Below, piece by piece: positions 25,915 to 35,567 of a stretch of 64,000 nt of DNA. This DNA is from Litorimonas sp046250185. Its GTDB lineage: Bacteria > Pseudomonadota > Alphaproteobacteria > Caulobacterales > Maricaulaceae. Below the pieces are notes generated by a model. That model was not told the DNA's origin. It made no database searches and worked only from the letters and a program-made list of their open reading frames with translations. The stretch lies in assembly GCF_046250185.1 (NCBI RefSeq), contig NZ_CP176469.1; one strand, written 5' to 3'. Made by a program: the position numbers and the translations under genes. Numbering within the stretch: the first letter of the stretch is position 1; every line of letters starts with the position of its first letter.

Positions 25915-28617
25915 ATGCTCGGTATCGCCAAAAAAATCTTCGGGACTGAAAATGACCGAAAGCTGAAAAAGCTGCGTCCCTTAGTCGAGAAAATTAACAG
26001 CCTTGAGCCCGACTTTGTAAAGCTAACAGATGACGCCCTGCGCTTGAAAACAGATGAGTATCGCAAGCGGTATGCGGACGGCGAAACGCTGGACGACCTG
26101 CTGCCCGAAGCTTTCGCCACAGTGCGAGAGGCGGCAAAACGGACGCTGGGGCAACGCCATTATGATGTGCAGCTGATCGGCGGCCTGACGCTTCACCGCG
26201 GCGAGATTGCAGAAATGCGGACGGGTGAGGGTAAGACGCTTGTGTCCACATTGGCCGCTTATCTGAACGCGATCCCGGGACGCGGTGTTCACATTGTGAC
26301 GGTCAATGACTACCTCGCCAGTCGCGATGCGCAGTGGATGGGCCAAGTCTATAACTTCCTCGGCATGACGGTGGGCTGCGTCAATGATCATCCAGCCTAT
26401 GGCGGCGGGCGGCAACAGGCCTATGCGTGCGACATCACTTACGGCACGAATAATGAATTCGGCTTTGATTACCTGCGCGACAATATGAAATACTCCGTCG
26501 AAGAGATGGATCAACGCGGGCATGTTTATGCGATCATCGATGAGATTGACTCGATCCTGATTGACGAAGCGCGGACGCCCCTGATCATTTCTGGTCCAAC
26601 AGACGATAAGTCAGAACTTTACCGCACGATTGACGGTATCATTCCGTCGATTGACGAAGCGGGCTATGAGCTAGACGAAAAGCAACGCACGGCGACGTTT
26701 AACGAAGCGGGCAATGAGCAAATTGAAAATATCCTGCGGGAGCGCGGCTTGCTCAGCGGCGAAGGTCTGTATGACGTCGAAAACGTCACCGTTGTTCACC
26801 ACATCAACCAAGCCTTGAAAGCGCATAAGCTATTCATCCGTGACAAAGACTATATCGTCAAAGAGGGCGAAGTGGTCCTGATCGATGAATTTACAGGGCG
26901 CATGATGGATGGGCGCCGCCTCTCCGAAGGTCTGCACCAAGCGATCGAGGCTAAAGAAAACGTCGACATTAAACCCGAAAACGTGACGCTCGCCTCTGTC
27001 ACACTGCAAAACTACTTCCGCCTCTATGAAAAGCTGTCGGGGATGACAGGTACGGCGGAGACTGAAGCCAGCGAATTCGCCGATATTTACAAGCTCGAAG
27101 TTTTGGTGATCCCGACCAATCGTCCGATCCAGCGGATTGACGAAGAAGACGTGATCTACCGCACCGAAGCCGAGAAATTCAAAGCGATTGTCGACGAGAT
27201 CGAGCGCTGCGCGAAAAATAAACAGCCTATGCTGGTCGGTACCGTGTCGATCGAGAAATCAGAAGCTCTGTCAGCTTACCTGACTGAACGCGGCGTTGAA
27301 CACCGTGTGCTAAACGCGCGGTTCCACGAAGAAGAAGCGTCTATCGTGGCGCAGGCCGGCGTGCCGGGCGCGGTGACCATCGCGACGAATATGGCGGGTC
27401 GCGGGACCGACATTCAACTGGGCGGCAATCTGGATATGCGGATCGAACAAGAAGTCCCAGCAGAGCTAGAAGGCGGTGATCGCGAGCGGGCGATTGATAA
27501 GATTAAAGACGAAATCGCAGCATATAAAGACGAAGCGCTGAAAGCTGGCGGGCTATATGTCTTGGCCACAGAACGCCATGAGAGCCGCCGGATCGATAAC
27601 CAACTGCGCGGACGAACAGGTCGCCAAGGTGACCCAGGACGCTCGAAATTCTACCTCTCAACCGAAGATGACCTGATGCGAATTTTTGGCGGCGACCGCT
27701 TGAAATCTATGATGGGAAAAATGGGCTGGGAAGAAGGCGAAGAACTAACCAACCGCTTTATGACCAAAGCCGTAGAGCGCGCGCAAGTCCGCGTTGAAAC
27801 ACGCAACTTTGATATTCGGAAAAACTTGCTGAAATATGACGATGTCATGAATGATCAGCGCAAAACGATCTTCGAACAGCGTATGGAATTTATGACGGAT
27901 GATGATGTGTCAGACGTCGTTGAAGATTTCCGCCATCAGCTCTGCGAAGACTTGATCGATGAATATATTCCGAAAAAAGCCTATGCCGAGCAGTGGAATA
28001 TTAAAGGCCTGACCGAAGAGGCCAAAGAAGCGCTCGCGATGGAATTGCCATTCGATGCCTGGGCCGCAGAAGAGGGCATCGCCGATGAAGAAATGCTGAC
28101 GCGCCTGAAAACGGCAACGGATCAAGCCTTCACGCAGCTCTCTGACGGGATTGATCCGGACGAACTTCACCGCGCAGAAAAGCAAATTCTCTTGCAAGTC
28201 ATTGATAAAAATTGGCGCGAGCATTTGCAGCAACTCGACAGCTTGAAATCCGTGATCGGCATGCGAGCTTATGGCCAACGTGATCCGCTGAATGAATATA
28301 AATCAGAGGCCTTCACGCTCTTTGATAAATTGCTCACAAGCTTACGCGAAGACGTGACGAAATCGGTGATGCGGCTCCTGCTGAATGTGCAGATGCAGCG
28401 CCAAGAAAATCAACTGCAAGCCCAGCAAGCTCAACAAGCGCCAGCTGCGCCCTCTGCGCGCGGCCCGATGGACATGATGACGTCTGGGCCAGTTGCGGCT
28501 GCAGCTGCGGACCAGTCTGTTGATGTTGACTTTGATTTGACAGATGTGTCGCGTAACAGCGCGTGCCCATGTGGATCTGGCATGAAGGTCAAGCATTGCC
28601 ACGGTAAACTCACCTAG
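25915..28617 (+). CDS. secA: Protein translocase ATPase SecA
   Basis: A 900-residue SecA. Walker A is in EMRTGEGKTLVSTLAAYLNA, the DEAD-like motif in AIIDEIDSILIDEARTPL, the second ATPase domain has TNMAGRGTDIQLGGN, and the C-terminus ends in the zinc-binding CPCGSGMKVKHCHG. A Gln/Ala-rich linker precedes that tail. SecA drives preproteins through SecYEG. I chose the ATG at 25915 (MLGIAKKIFG), which matches the family N-terminus, rather than 25885. Confidence 0.97.
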   Translation: MLGIAKKIFGTENDRKLKKLRPLVEKINSLEPDFVKLTDDALRLKTDEYRKRYADGETLDDLLPEAFATVREAAKRTLGQRHYDVQLIGGLTLHRGEIAEMRTGEGKTLVSTLAAYLNAIPGRGVHIVTVNDYLASRDAQWMGQVYNFLGMTVGCVNDHPAYGGGRQQAYACDITYGTNNEFGFDYLRDNMKYSVEEMDQRGHVYAIIDEIDSILIDEARTPLIISGPTDDKSELYRTIDGIIPSIDEAGYELDEKQRTATFNEAGNEQIENILRERGLLSGEGLYDVENVTVVHHINQALKAHKLFIRDKDYIVKEGEVVLIDEFTGRMMDGRRLSEGLHQAIEAKENVDIKPENVTLASVTLQNYFRLYEKLSGMTGTAETEASEFADIYKLEVLVIPTNRPIQRIDEEDVIYRTEAEKFKAIVDEIERCAKNKQPMLVGTVSIEKSEALSAYLTERGVEHRVLNARFHEEEASIVAQAGVPGAVTIATNMAGRGTDIQLGGNLDMRIEQEVPAELEGGDRERAIDKIKDEIAAYKDEALKAGGLYVLATERHESRRIDNQLRGRTGRQGDPGRSKFYLSTEDDLMRIFGGDRLKSMMGKMGWEEGEELTNRFMTKAVERAQVRVETRNFDIRKNLLKYDDVMNDQRKTIFEQRMEFMTDDDVSDVVEDFRHQLCEDLIDEYIPKKAYAEQWNIKGLTEEAKEALAMELPFDAWAAEEGIADEEMLTRLKTATDQAFTQLSDGIDPDELHRAEKQILLQVIDKNWREHLQQLDSLKSVIGMRAYGQRDPLNEYKSEAFTLFDKLLTSLREDVTKSVMRLLLNVQMQRQENQLQAQQAQQAPAAPSARGPMDMMTSGPVAAAAADQSVDVDFDLTDVSRNSACPCGSGMKVKHCHGKLT

Positions 28618-28622
28618 CTTGT

Positions 28623-28650
28623 AGCGCCGTATTCATTGCGGCGTTTTTGC
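28623..28650 (+). terminator. Intrinsic terminator after secA
   Basis: CGCCG (28625-28629) pairs with CGGCG (28639-28643) and is followed at once by TTTTT. It lies six bases past the secA stop. The remaining gap to the next gene (to 28872) shows nothing else I can name, apart from GGAGAT before the start at 28873. Confidence 0.7.
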
Positions 28651-28872
28651 AACAGACGACATAAAATTCCAAAAACATCTGCTTTTCTGCGGATCGCTTT
28701 CAGCACAGGCAAATCTTGTGCGGTTGCGCACAATCATGCATCGCGGCCAAGTAATCACAGGGATTAGCGCTCAAAACCATCGTATCTGATCGGCGTCTAA
28801 CGCTATGGGAGGGCATCAAATCACAAACGACGTGATCACTGGGAAAGCGTCGCAACACTTTTGGAGATATCC

Positions 28873-29703
28873 ATGAAAAAACTTTTACTCGGATCTGCCG
28901 CTTTGATCGCAGCCTCAGCCGCCCCTCTCGCCGCTCAAGCGCAAGATATTAGCGTGACGACAGGCGTTGACGTGGTCACGGATTATGTCTTCCGCGGCGT
29001 CTCCCTCGCTGATACGGCTGTGCAGCCTTATGTGGAAGTATCTTCGGGCGCTTTTACAGCGGGCGCATGGTTCTCAACGGGATTGGGCGACACATCTCTC
29101 TTTGCCGCCGACGAAGTTGATCTTTATCTGGGATATAGCGTGCCAACTGAAGGCGCCATTTCTTTGGACTTCGGCGTGACGTATTATCACTACCCACAAT
29201 TCGGCAGCCTTTTTTCAACGAGCGGCAGCTTAGACGATGACTTCCGCGATGCAGATGCACTTGATGATGTTGGCGATATTCTCGGCTTGGACGAGGACGA
29301 CATTGACGGGGCATTTGAAGACTTAGTTTCTGGCACATATGAAGTCTCTGCCTCTGTCGGGTTTGACTCCGTTCTGTCGCCGTCTGTGACAGCTTATTAC
29401 GATTTAACGCTCGAAGCCCTTACGCTCGAAGGCGGCATTAGTCACAGCGTTCCTGTGAGCGATAAAACGAGCTTTGATCTCGGCGCAACTGTCGGTCTGG
29501 TGTCTGTCGATGGTGACGGTGATTATGAGTATGGTCAGCTCTCAGCCTCGCTGGGTTACGCATTTACGGATGCTGTATCAGGTTATGTCGGCGCAAATTA
29601 TGCCTTGAGCAGCGAAGACACATTAGGGTTCAAAAAAACGCTTTTGGGTGATCCAAAAGATAACCTGCTCTTCTTCGGCGCAGGTGTGTCTGCTGGATTT
29701 TAA
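28873..29703 (+). CDS. TorF-family putative outer-membrane porin
   Basis: A 276-residue protein with a clear signal peptide (KKLLLGSAALIAASAAPLAA, cut after AQA). The mature start ISVTTGVDVVTDYVFRGVSL is the signature of the TorF/Gcw_chp barrel family, and the protein ends with a terminal Phe (GVSAGF) as outer-membrane barrels do. An acidic insert (DDDFRDADALDDVGDILGLD) near 115-150 is probably a loop. Substrates are unknown. The ATG at 28873 has GGAGAT five bases upstream. Confidence 0.87.
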   Translation: MKKLLLGSAALIAASAAPLAAQAQDISVTTGVDVVTDYVFRGVSLADTAVQPYVEVSSGAFTAGAWFSTGLGDTSLFAADEVDLYLGYSVPTEGAISLDFGVTYYHYPQFGSLFSTSGSLDDDFRDADALDDVGDILGLDEDDIDGAFEDLVSGTYEVSASVGFDSVLSPSVTAYYDLTLEALTLEGGISHSVPVSDKTSFDLGATVGLVSVDGDGDYEYGQLSASLGYAFTDAVSGYVGANYALSSEDTLGFKKTLLGDPKDNLLFFGAGVSAGF

Positions 29704-29723
29704 TTAGATAACAAAACACATTT

Positions 29724-29770
29724 AAAGCCTCGTCTTTTCATTTGTTATCAAATGACAGGGCGGGGCTTTT
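29724..29770 (+). terminator. Intrinsic terminator after the TorF-like porin
   Basis: A long imperfect hairpin: AAAGCCTCGTC... pairs with ...GGGCGGGGCTTT, and the inner CATTTG-TTAT-CAAATG forms a perfect six-base stem. It ends in a T-run (GGCTTTTC). It probably also serves the convergent accA gene in part. Confidence 0.7.
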
Positions 29771-29813
29771 CTATGCCGAAGTTAGGATAGAACTGTGACG
29801 TTTGGTTGGCCCA

Positions 29814-30761
29814 TTACTCAATCAAGGCACGGCCGATATTGAGGAATTTATCGCGGCGGCGTTTAATTAATTCATCCGGCGATAGGGCTGATAAGTCTTT
29901 CAAGTTTTTGACAATCGCGGCCCCCACAGTTTTGACAGCGACATGTGTATCGCGATGGGCGCCGCCCACGGGCTCTTTGATAATCTGGTCAATCACGCCG
30001 AGCTTTTTGAGATCTTGCGCCGTGATTTTCATCGCCTTGGCCGCGTCTTGCGCCCGCGCCCCGTCGCGCCATAAAATAGAGGCGCAGCCTTCGGGTGAGA
30101 TCACAGAATAAATCGAGTGTTCTAACATCATCACACTATCAGCGGTCGCAATCGCCACCGCACCGCCAGACCCGCCTTCGCCTGTGATGACAGATACAAA
30201 CGGCACGCGCAGTGATAAGCCGCGATCAATGCTGCGGGCGATCGCTTCGGCCTGTCCGCGCTCCTCCGCGCCGCGCCCTGGGAAGGCACCTGCCGTATCG
30301 ACAAAGCTGACAACGGGAATAGAAAACCGTTCCGCCAAATCCATCAAACGCACCGCCTTGCGGTAGCCTTCTGGATTGGCCATGCCGAAATTATGCTTGA
30401 GGCGCGTCTCTGTGTCTGTGCCTTTTTCATGGCCCATCACAACAACGCTTTGCCCTCGTATTTTCCCTAATCCCCCGAGCAGGGCGTGATCATCGCCAAA
30501 TTTCCGGTCACCTGATAGCGGTGTGTAATCCGAAACTAAAGCCTCAACGAAGTCAGAATAATGCGGGCGGGCAGGGTGACGTGCGACTTGCGTTTTCTCC
30601 CAAGGGCCGATCGAATTATAAAGCGCTTTTAGTTGATTTTCTGATTTTTGGCGCAATTCCGCGACTGCAGGCGCACTCTCGCTCTCCGACGTCAGCAGCT
30701 CTTCGACCTGCTTGTCCAACTCAGCGATGGGGCGTTCAAAATCAAGATATGTGCGAGCCAT
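29814..30761 (-). CDS. accA: Acetyl-CoA carboxylase carboxyltransferase subunit alpha
   Basis: A 315-residue AccA opening MARTYLDFERPIAELDKQVE. Family landmarks are VVMGHEKGTDTETRLKHNFG, PEGYRKAVRLMDLAERF, FVDTAGAFPGRGAEERGQAE and the Gly-rich TGEGGSGGAVAIA crotonase-fold loop. With AccD it transfers the carboxyl group from biotin to acetyl-CoA, the first step of fatty-acid synthesis. It follows xerD on the same strand, as in other Caulobacterales-like genomes, separated by a small unknown gene. Confidence 0.96.
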   Translation of the reverse strand: MARTYLDFERPIAELDKQVEELLTSESESAPAVAELRQKSENQLKALYNSIGPWEKTQVARHPARPHYSDFVEALVSDYTPLSGDRKFGDDHALLGGLGKIRGQSVVVMGHEKGTDTETRLKHNFGMANPEGYRKAVRLMDLAERFSIPVVSFVDTAGAFPGRGAEERGQAEAIARSIDRGLSLRVPFVSVITGEGGSGGAVAIATADSVMMLEHSIYSVISPEGCASILWRDGARAQDAAKAMKITAQDLKKLGVIDQIIKEPVGGAHRDTHVAVKTVGAAIVKNLKDLSALSPDELIKRRRDKFLNIGRALIE

Positions 30762-30858
30762 AGATGCAAATGTGTCCCTAATTTAAGCGTGGCACAATAG
30801 CGTTGCCCGCGCGCAGGTAAACCCAAAACTTTACCGCTGATTTAAGGCTGTGTTGGAA

Positions 30859-31131
30859 TTAAATCGAATAGGTCTTGACGCTGACTTCATGGCCGTAGCG
30901 TTGGACGAATTTACGCTTGATACGGCGAACCCAATGATGTTCGTCCTCGACCTTCATACCGTCGGCAATGATCACGCGTTCTGTGAAAACTTTGGACGTC
31001 AAAGGCTTTGACCCCTCGATCAAATCCTTAGCGGTCAGGCCGTGATTAAGATCCCACTCTTGGGTAAGGTCAGTCAGCAACACGTCTAGGTCGCCAAATA
31101 AATCTGGATGTCGTCTACGTTCCCAAGTCAT
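30859..31131 (-). CDS. Small conserved-looking protein of unknown function
   Basis: A 90-residue ORF, MTWERRRHPDLFGDLDVLLT onward, with a basic C-terminal half (WVRRIKRKFVQRYGHEVSVK). No membrane segment or known motif is seen. It starts 9 bp after the xerD stop and continues the same-strand series to accA 97 bp further on, so it is very likely translated as part of that transcript. I do not recognise the family and make no functional claim. Confidence 0.65.
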   Translation of the reverse strand: MTWERRRHPDLFGDLDVLLTDLTQEWDLNHGLTAKDLIEGSKPLTSKVFTERVIIADGMKVEDEHHWVRRIKRKFVQRYGHEVSVKTYSI

Positions 31132-31140
31132 AGGCGTTCT

Positions 31141-32040
31141 TTAGGCTAAAGGATGCTTGGTCTCAACCAATTCCCGCATGCGTTCGTCTAAAATATGCGT
31201 GTAAATCTGCGTGGTTGAAATATCGGCATGGCCGAGCAAGGTTTGCACCGCGCGAAGGTCAGCGCCCCCTTCTAGCATATGTGTCGCAAAAGCGTGGCGT
31301 AGCACATGTGGCGATATTTTAGCGGGATTTAGACCCGCGTCCCTCGCCAGATCTTTGAGCATTTGCGCAAAGCGTTCCCGCGTCATGTGACCCAGCTTTC
31401 CGCTGCTGGGGAATAGGAACGATTTGGCGCGATCTTTGGCAATCGCATTGGTCGGTAGGGTTTGTTCTCGCAAGGGAAGCCATGTCGTGATGGCACGTTG
31501 CGCGGCACCTGTCAGGGGGACCAGACGTTCTCGCCCGCCTTTGCCTTTGATCATCAAACATCCATCGCCGCGCCGCATCGCCGCCGTTTTTAAACTGACT
31601 AACTCTGTCACGCGCAGCCCGCCCGCATAGAGAATTTCCAGCGCACAACTGAGCCGCACGCCTTTGGGCGACGTGTCTTTGGCGGCTTGCGTAAACAACG
31701 CATCGACATCGGCATGGGTGATAATTTTAGGGAGCGGCCGCCCTTGCTTTGGCCCGCGCAAAGCGTGCGCGGGATTATCTTGGCGCAGTCCCTCTGTTTG
31801 TAGAAACAAGAAAAACTGCTTGGCAGCCGACAGCTTGCGCGCAGCAGATGACGGGGCCAGCCCGTCCTTGGCCCATTGCGCTAACACACTCTCGAGCGCC
31901 CCCGTACCTGCCGCTTCCAGTGACTTTGATGTCAGCGCGTCTCGCCAGCCTTCCAGATCACGCCGATAGGCGGTCAGCGTATTCTCGCTCGCGCCCCGCT
32001 CCGCGCTCATCATTTCAAGAAAGGTCTCGATCTGTGTCAT
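31141..32040 (-). CDS. xerD: Tyrosine recombinase XerD
   Basis: A 299-residue tyrosine recombinase with an N-terminal SAM-like core-binding domain (FLEMMSAERGASENTLTAYR) and the catalytic domain. The catalytic set is visible: Arg in AGGLRVTELVSLK, H-x-x-R in SPHVLRHAFATHML, His in LLGHADISTTQ and Tyr in IYTHILDERM. It resolves chromosome dimers at dif together with XerC. Linkage to accA supports XerD rather than XerC. Its ATG overlaps the upstream gene's end by 4 bp. Confidence 0.92.
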   Translation of the reverse strand: MTQIETFLEMMSAERGASENTLTAYRRDLEGWRDALTSKSLEAAGTGALESVLAQWAKDGLAPSSAARKLSAAKQFFLFLQTEGLRQDNPAHALRGPKQGRPLPKIITHADVDALFTQAAKDTSPKGVRLSCALEILYAGGLRVTELVSLKTAAMRRGDGCLMIKGKGGRERLVPLTGAAQRAITTWLPLREQTLPTNAIAKDRAKSFLFPSSGKLGHMTRERFAQMLKDLARDAGLNPAKISPHVLRHAFATHMLEGGADLRAVQTLLGHADISTTQIYTHILDERMRELVETKHPLA

Positions 32041-33581
32041 AGCGGACGGATGAAGTCAGTTGCGGCGATTTGGCCCGCAAATTCAGATTGCCCGACTTGA
32101 CGCAGGGCGCGGATGATCTCTGAGAGGCTCGCAGCATTTAATTCGCGACCTTTGATGTGGCGCGCGCTTAGCAAGACGACTTCCGCACTCGCGCCTACCT
32201 CTGCCGCGCTGCGTAAAATGATCAAATCGCCTACAGATATATTCCGACCGCCCGACAGAGCTTGGCCCGATAAGGCGTCCCGCGCCACGTCAGACATCGT
32301 TGCGCCCAGCGCTAAGGCTAGCGCCGTGTCTCGTTTTGCACGAACCACCGCGTCGCCGTCCAGCCCCAGTCGCGTCTCAATATCTGTGCCCATAGGCCGC
32401 GCGCGAAATCCACCGCCCAAAGCATCGGCTGCCAGCGCGATGCGTGACTGCGCGTCTGCGGTATCAACCGCGCGATACAGCCCTTGCAGCGTCGCAATAT
32501 CGCGTCGCTCGACAGCTGCGCGGGCAAAGAGAGGCAAGTTGGCTTGGGCTTGATCCGACGCTGGCATTGTCGCAATCACATTTGACATGATACGCACCAA
32601 ATCATCAGACGCACCCCCCGCCCGCTTGGCGAGTTCCGCAAAGGCACTGGCATTGCCAGACTTCGCCAGCAGGTAAATCTGCGCTGTGCCTTGTGGCTGA
32701 GTATTCGCTGTTGCGGAGGCCAGATCAAAACTGGACGAGCCCGCAATATCGTCGGGATCGAAGGCGAGGTCTGACATAATGCCAGATAGTTCGGCGTCCG
32801 AATACGCCGCCAGATTGGCCCAAACCGCTTTCAGACGGTCTTCTGCTGATAATTCCAGATTCATGGCATCCGACGGTTTGGGTGCATCGCTGATGCGTGC
32901 GCGCATGAAAGAAATCAAAGCATCATCGGACGGCGCGGCAGTGGGCGCAGAGCGTTTGCTACCCATCATATTAGACAGAAGCGCGAAGTAAGCTGCATCA
33001 TCCAAGCCGCCGCTTTGCAATAAATCGCGCGTCAATTCAGCCGCAGATATTTCGTCGCGCAGCACATGACACACCGCCCGCAACCTAGCCCATGTGGGGG
33101 CAGACCGATCTGTTGTGATACTGTCCGAAACGGCGCACGCCGCTTGGCTATCACCTTGGCTTAACGCGATGTTGACGCGGGCTTCAGGCGTTTGACCAAG
33201 AGCAGGATTGCGAGACAGAAACGTGTCGAGCGCGCGCTGATCCCCTAAGCGCATGACGGCGGCTAACCGCGCAGCCTCGAACTGATCGCGATTGCCTTCG
33301 GGCGGCACACCGGGCGAGAGCAGGGCCGCACGCACCATATCGCGGATGAGCGGATTATCGGACGCTGCGGGCGCATTGCGAATTAAGCCTGCCGCTCGCT
33401 TAGCGCTTGTGCCTTGCCATAAAGAGGAGGGAAGAGAAATATCCTGTGTTGACAGCGCCCCTGCATCAAAGGCCGTCGCTGCCCCCAGCGTTTCCTCATA
33501 AATCGGCGCTTCCTGCGCAAGCGCTATCGGAGCTGCCCCAAGCAGCAATGCGGCCAAGGTGAGTGTGCTAAGTCTGCGCAT
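32037..33581 (-). CDS. Exported protein of unknown function between xerD and aroK
   Basis: A 514-residue secreted protein. RRLSTLTLAALLLGAAPIAL is a signal peptide ending AQ. The rest is Ala-rich and helical with repeated ~35-residue helical pairs (for example ADSAQSRIALAADALGG-like segments), suggesting TPR- or alpha-solenoid-like structure, but I cannot assign a family. I chose the ATG at 33581, with GAGAG upstream; the ATG at 33596 (overlapping the stop of the 43-aa gene as TAATG) is a real alternative. It is coupled to xerD by a 4-bp overlap. Confidence 0.75.
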   Translation of the reverse strand: MRRLSTLTLAALLLGAAPIALAQEAPIYEETLGAATAFDAGALSTQDISLPSSLWQGTSAKRAAGLIRNAPAASDNPLIRDMVRAALLSPGVPPEGNRDQFEAARLAAVMRLGDQRALDTFLSRNPALGQTPEARVNIALSQGDSQAACAVSDSITTDRSAPTWARLRAVCHVLRDEISAAELTRDLLQSGGLDDAAYFALLSNMMGSKRSAPTAAPSDDALISFMRARISDAPKPSDAMNLELSAEDRLKAVWANLAAYSDAELSGIMSDLAFDPDDIAGSSSFDLASATANTQPQGTAQIYLLAKSGNASAFAELAKRAGGASDDLVRIMSNVIATMPASDQAQANLPLFARAAVERRDIATLQGLYRAVDTADAQSRIALAADALGGGFRARPMGTDIETRLGLDGDAVVRAKRDTALALALGATMSDVARDALSGQALSGGRNISVGDLIILRSAAEVGASAEVVLLSARHIKGRELNAASLSEIIRALRQVGQSEFAGQIAATDFIRPL

Positions 33582-33595
33582 GACGAGCTCTCGCA

Positions 33596-33727
33596 TTAAG
33601 GGGCGTCCAGTTCAATCGTGATCGTTTCAGTCGGGGCATTGTCGGGCGACGCGCCCATGACAAGCCACACAAAGCCCAAGAGAGCGAGCAAAACGACAGC
33701 AATCCCGGCAATAGTCAGCTTTTTCAT
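33596..33727 (-). CDS. Small single-pass membrane protein (43 aa)
   Basis: Read directly on the minus strand from the ATG at 33727, preceded by GAGG at five bases. It begins MKKLTIAGIAVVLLALLGFV and ends with an acidic, Thr-rich 18-residue tail (ASPDNAPTETITIELDAP). One TM helix (~5-24) with two Lys at the start implies N-in orientation or an uncleaved signal anchor. Its TAA overlaps a possible ATG of the following exported-protein gene (TAATG). Function unknown. Confidence 0.6.
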   Translation of the reverse strand: MKKLTIAGIAVVLLALLGFVWLVMGASPDNAPTETITIELDAP

Positions 33728-33880
33728 TTTAACCTCATTTCGTGCAATTTCGCATATGATGCGCATTAAGTGTTGAGCATACGTTGATTTGTGACCATAT
33801 TGTGGAAAATTAACGCGCTCGACCAGACTGAATAACAGTTTGGCCTGATGCGCGGTGTAAAAACTTGAAAAGGCAGGCTA

Positions 33881-34456
33881 ATGCCGCTGTTAGAGATTAC
33901 GTCTCGCCCCATCGCCCTTGTTGGATTGATGGGAGTAGGCAAAACCACGATTGGTCGTCGTCTGGCCAAGCGGTTAGATCGTCCGTTCTATGATTCTGAT
34001 GAAGAGATTGAGGCGGCCTCTGGGCGCACAGTGGCGGGCTATTTCCGCGATCACGGCGAAGACTTGTTCCGTGCAGGAGAGAAGCGCGTGATCGAGCGTC
34101 TACTGGACGGTTCATCCGTCGTGATTGGCACGGGCGGTGGGGCGTTTATTCATCCTGAAACGCGCGAAATCCTCAAAGACAAAGCGCTGACAATTTGGCT
34201 CAAAGGTGATTTTGAGACAGTAATGGAGCGCGTCAGTCGCAAAAATACGCGGCCCCTACTGCAAGTGGCTGACCCCCGCGCGAAAATGCGCGAGTTAATG
34301 GATGTGCGCTACCCGATCTATGCTGAGGCTGATCTGCATGTGAATGTTGCCAGCGGCCCGCATCTGCGCACGGTTAATCGCGTTATCCGCGCGCTGAAAA
34401 AACACGAAAACAAGCTCGCGAAAAAGGCCAAGGCCAATGGAAAACAGAATGGATAA
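33881..34456 (+). CDS. aroK: Shikimate kinase
   Basis: A 191-residue shikimate kinase. Walker A is ALVGLMGVGKTTIGRRLAKR, the shikimate-binding Asp lies in FYDSDEEIE, GTGGGAFIHPETR follows, and the lid Arg is in KNTRPLLQ. It phosphorylates shikimate in aromatic amino-acid synthesis. The C-terminus is a Lys-rich extension (KKHENKLAKKAKANGKQ). Its end overlaps aroB by 20 bp, indicating translational coupling. Confidence 0.95.
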   Translation: MPLLEITSRPIALVGLMGVGKTTIGRRLAKRLDRPFYDSDEEIEAASGRTVAGYFRDHGEDLFRAGEKRVIERLLDGSSVVIGTGGGAFIHPETREILKDKALTIWLKGDFETVMERVSRKNTRPLLQVADPRAKMRELMDVRYPIYAEADLHVNVASGPHLRTVNRVIRALKKHENKLAKKAKANGKQNG

Positions 34457-35567
34457 TGCCGCGAAATCCTTACATGTCGATTTGGGCGACCGCAGTTATG
34501 ACATCGTGATTGGCGAGAGTTTGATAGCGCGGCTAGGTGAATTAATTGCCCCTCACACACCGCATGGTCGCGTGGCGATCATTACCGATGAAAACGTAAA
34601 TGCGCTATACGGTAAGGCTGTCGCGGCCGCGCTTGCGGATTATGAAACTCACCTTATCGTCAGGCCCGCTGGCGAAGCACAAAAGAGCATGGCAGGATTG
34701 AACGACGTCTTGGAAAGCCTGTTCCGCGCTGGCCTTGATCGCTCTGATATGGTGCTCGCTTTGGGCGGCGGCGTGATCGGCGATTTGGCGGGATTTGCGG
34801 CGAGCATCTATAAGCGCGGTATTCCGTTTATCCAAATCCCGACAACGCTGCTGGCGCAAGTCGATAGCTCCGTTGGCGGTAAAACAGCCATTAATTCGCC
34901 CTTCGGTAAAAACCTGATCGGAAGTTTCTATCAACCGCAATTAGTGATCGCGGATATTGATGTCTTGTCGACCCTAGCAGAGCGGCAGATCAAGGCGGGC
35001 TATGCGGAAGTCTTGAAATATGGCTTGCTAGGTGATGCAGCGTTTTTCGAACGTCTGGACGCAGGACAAGGCGCAAAGATTTTGGCGCTGGATAAGCCCG
35101 CTCTACAAGACGCTATCGCCGTATCTTGCGAGACGAAAGCGCGGATTGTTGCGGCGGATGAACGCGAAAGCGGACAGCGGGCTTTGCTTAATTTGGGACA
35201 TAGCTTTGCGCATATTTTTGAACTTGCCGCGGGCTATGACGGCGACTTGCTGCACGGCGAAGCGGTCAGTGCGGGCATGCAAATGGCGTTTGAATTTAGT
35301 GCGCAGCGCGGTCTGTGCGAGGTCAGCGACGTGACGCGCGTGCATGACCATTTGGCCAAATTATCCATGCCAATGCCCAAAGACATGGCGCCGTATTTAA
35401 ATGATATTGACGCGCTGATGGGGCATTTATCGCAAGACAAAAAGAATGAGCGCGGTGCGCTGACTTTTATCCTAACACGGGGGATTGGCGAGGCCTTCGT
35501 GCAGCGAGATGTTTCGCCTGAATCTGTTTATGAATACCTCGAAAACCTGAAAGATCGATATGCTTGA
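34437..35567 (+). CDS. aroB: 3-dehydroquinate synthase
   Basis: A 376-residue AroB converting DAHP to 3-dehydroquinate with NAD and a metal. Motifs: ALGGGVIGDLAGFAASIYKR, PTTLLAQVDSSVGGKTAIN, GYAEVLKYGLLGD and the metal-ligand region LNLGHSFAHIFELA and LLHGEAVSAGM. The start at 34437 overlaps aroK; an ATG at 34449 (four codons later) is an alternative and better matches the usual N-terminus. Confidence 0.95.
   Translation: MENRMDNAAKSLHVDLGDRSYDIVIGESLIARLGELIAPHTPHGRVAIITDENVNALYGKAVAAALADYETHLIVRPAGEAQKSMAGLNDVLESLFRAGLDRSDMVLALGGGVIGDLAGFAASIYKRGIPFIQIPTTLLAQVDSSVGGKTAINSPFGKNLIGSFYQPQLVIADIDVLSTLAERQIKAGYAEVLKYGLLGDAAFFERLDAGQGAKILALDKPALQDAIAVSCETKARIVAADERESGQRALLNLGHSFAHIFELAAGYDGDLLHGEAVSAGMQMAFEFSAQRGLCEVSDVTRVHDHLAKLSMPMPKDMAPYLNDIDALMGHLSQDKKNERGALTFILTRGIGEAFVQRDVSPESVYEYLENLKDRYA

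Noticed and set aside
31141..32040. Mobile-element integrase
   Set aside because: The tyrosine recombinase has XerD features and lies in the conserved xerD-accA neighbourhood; no attachment sites or phage genes are near.
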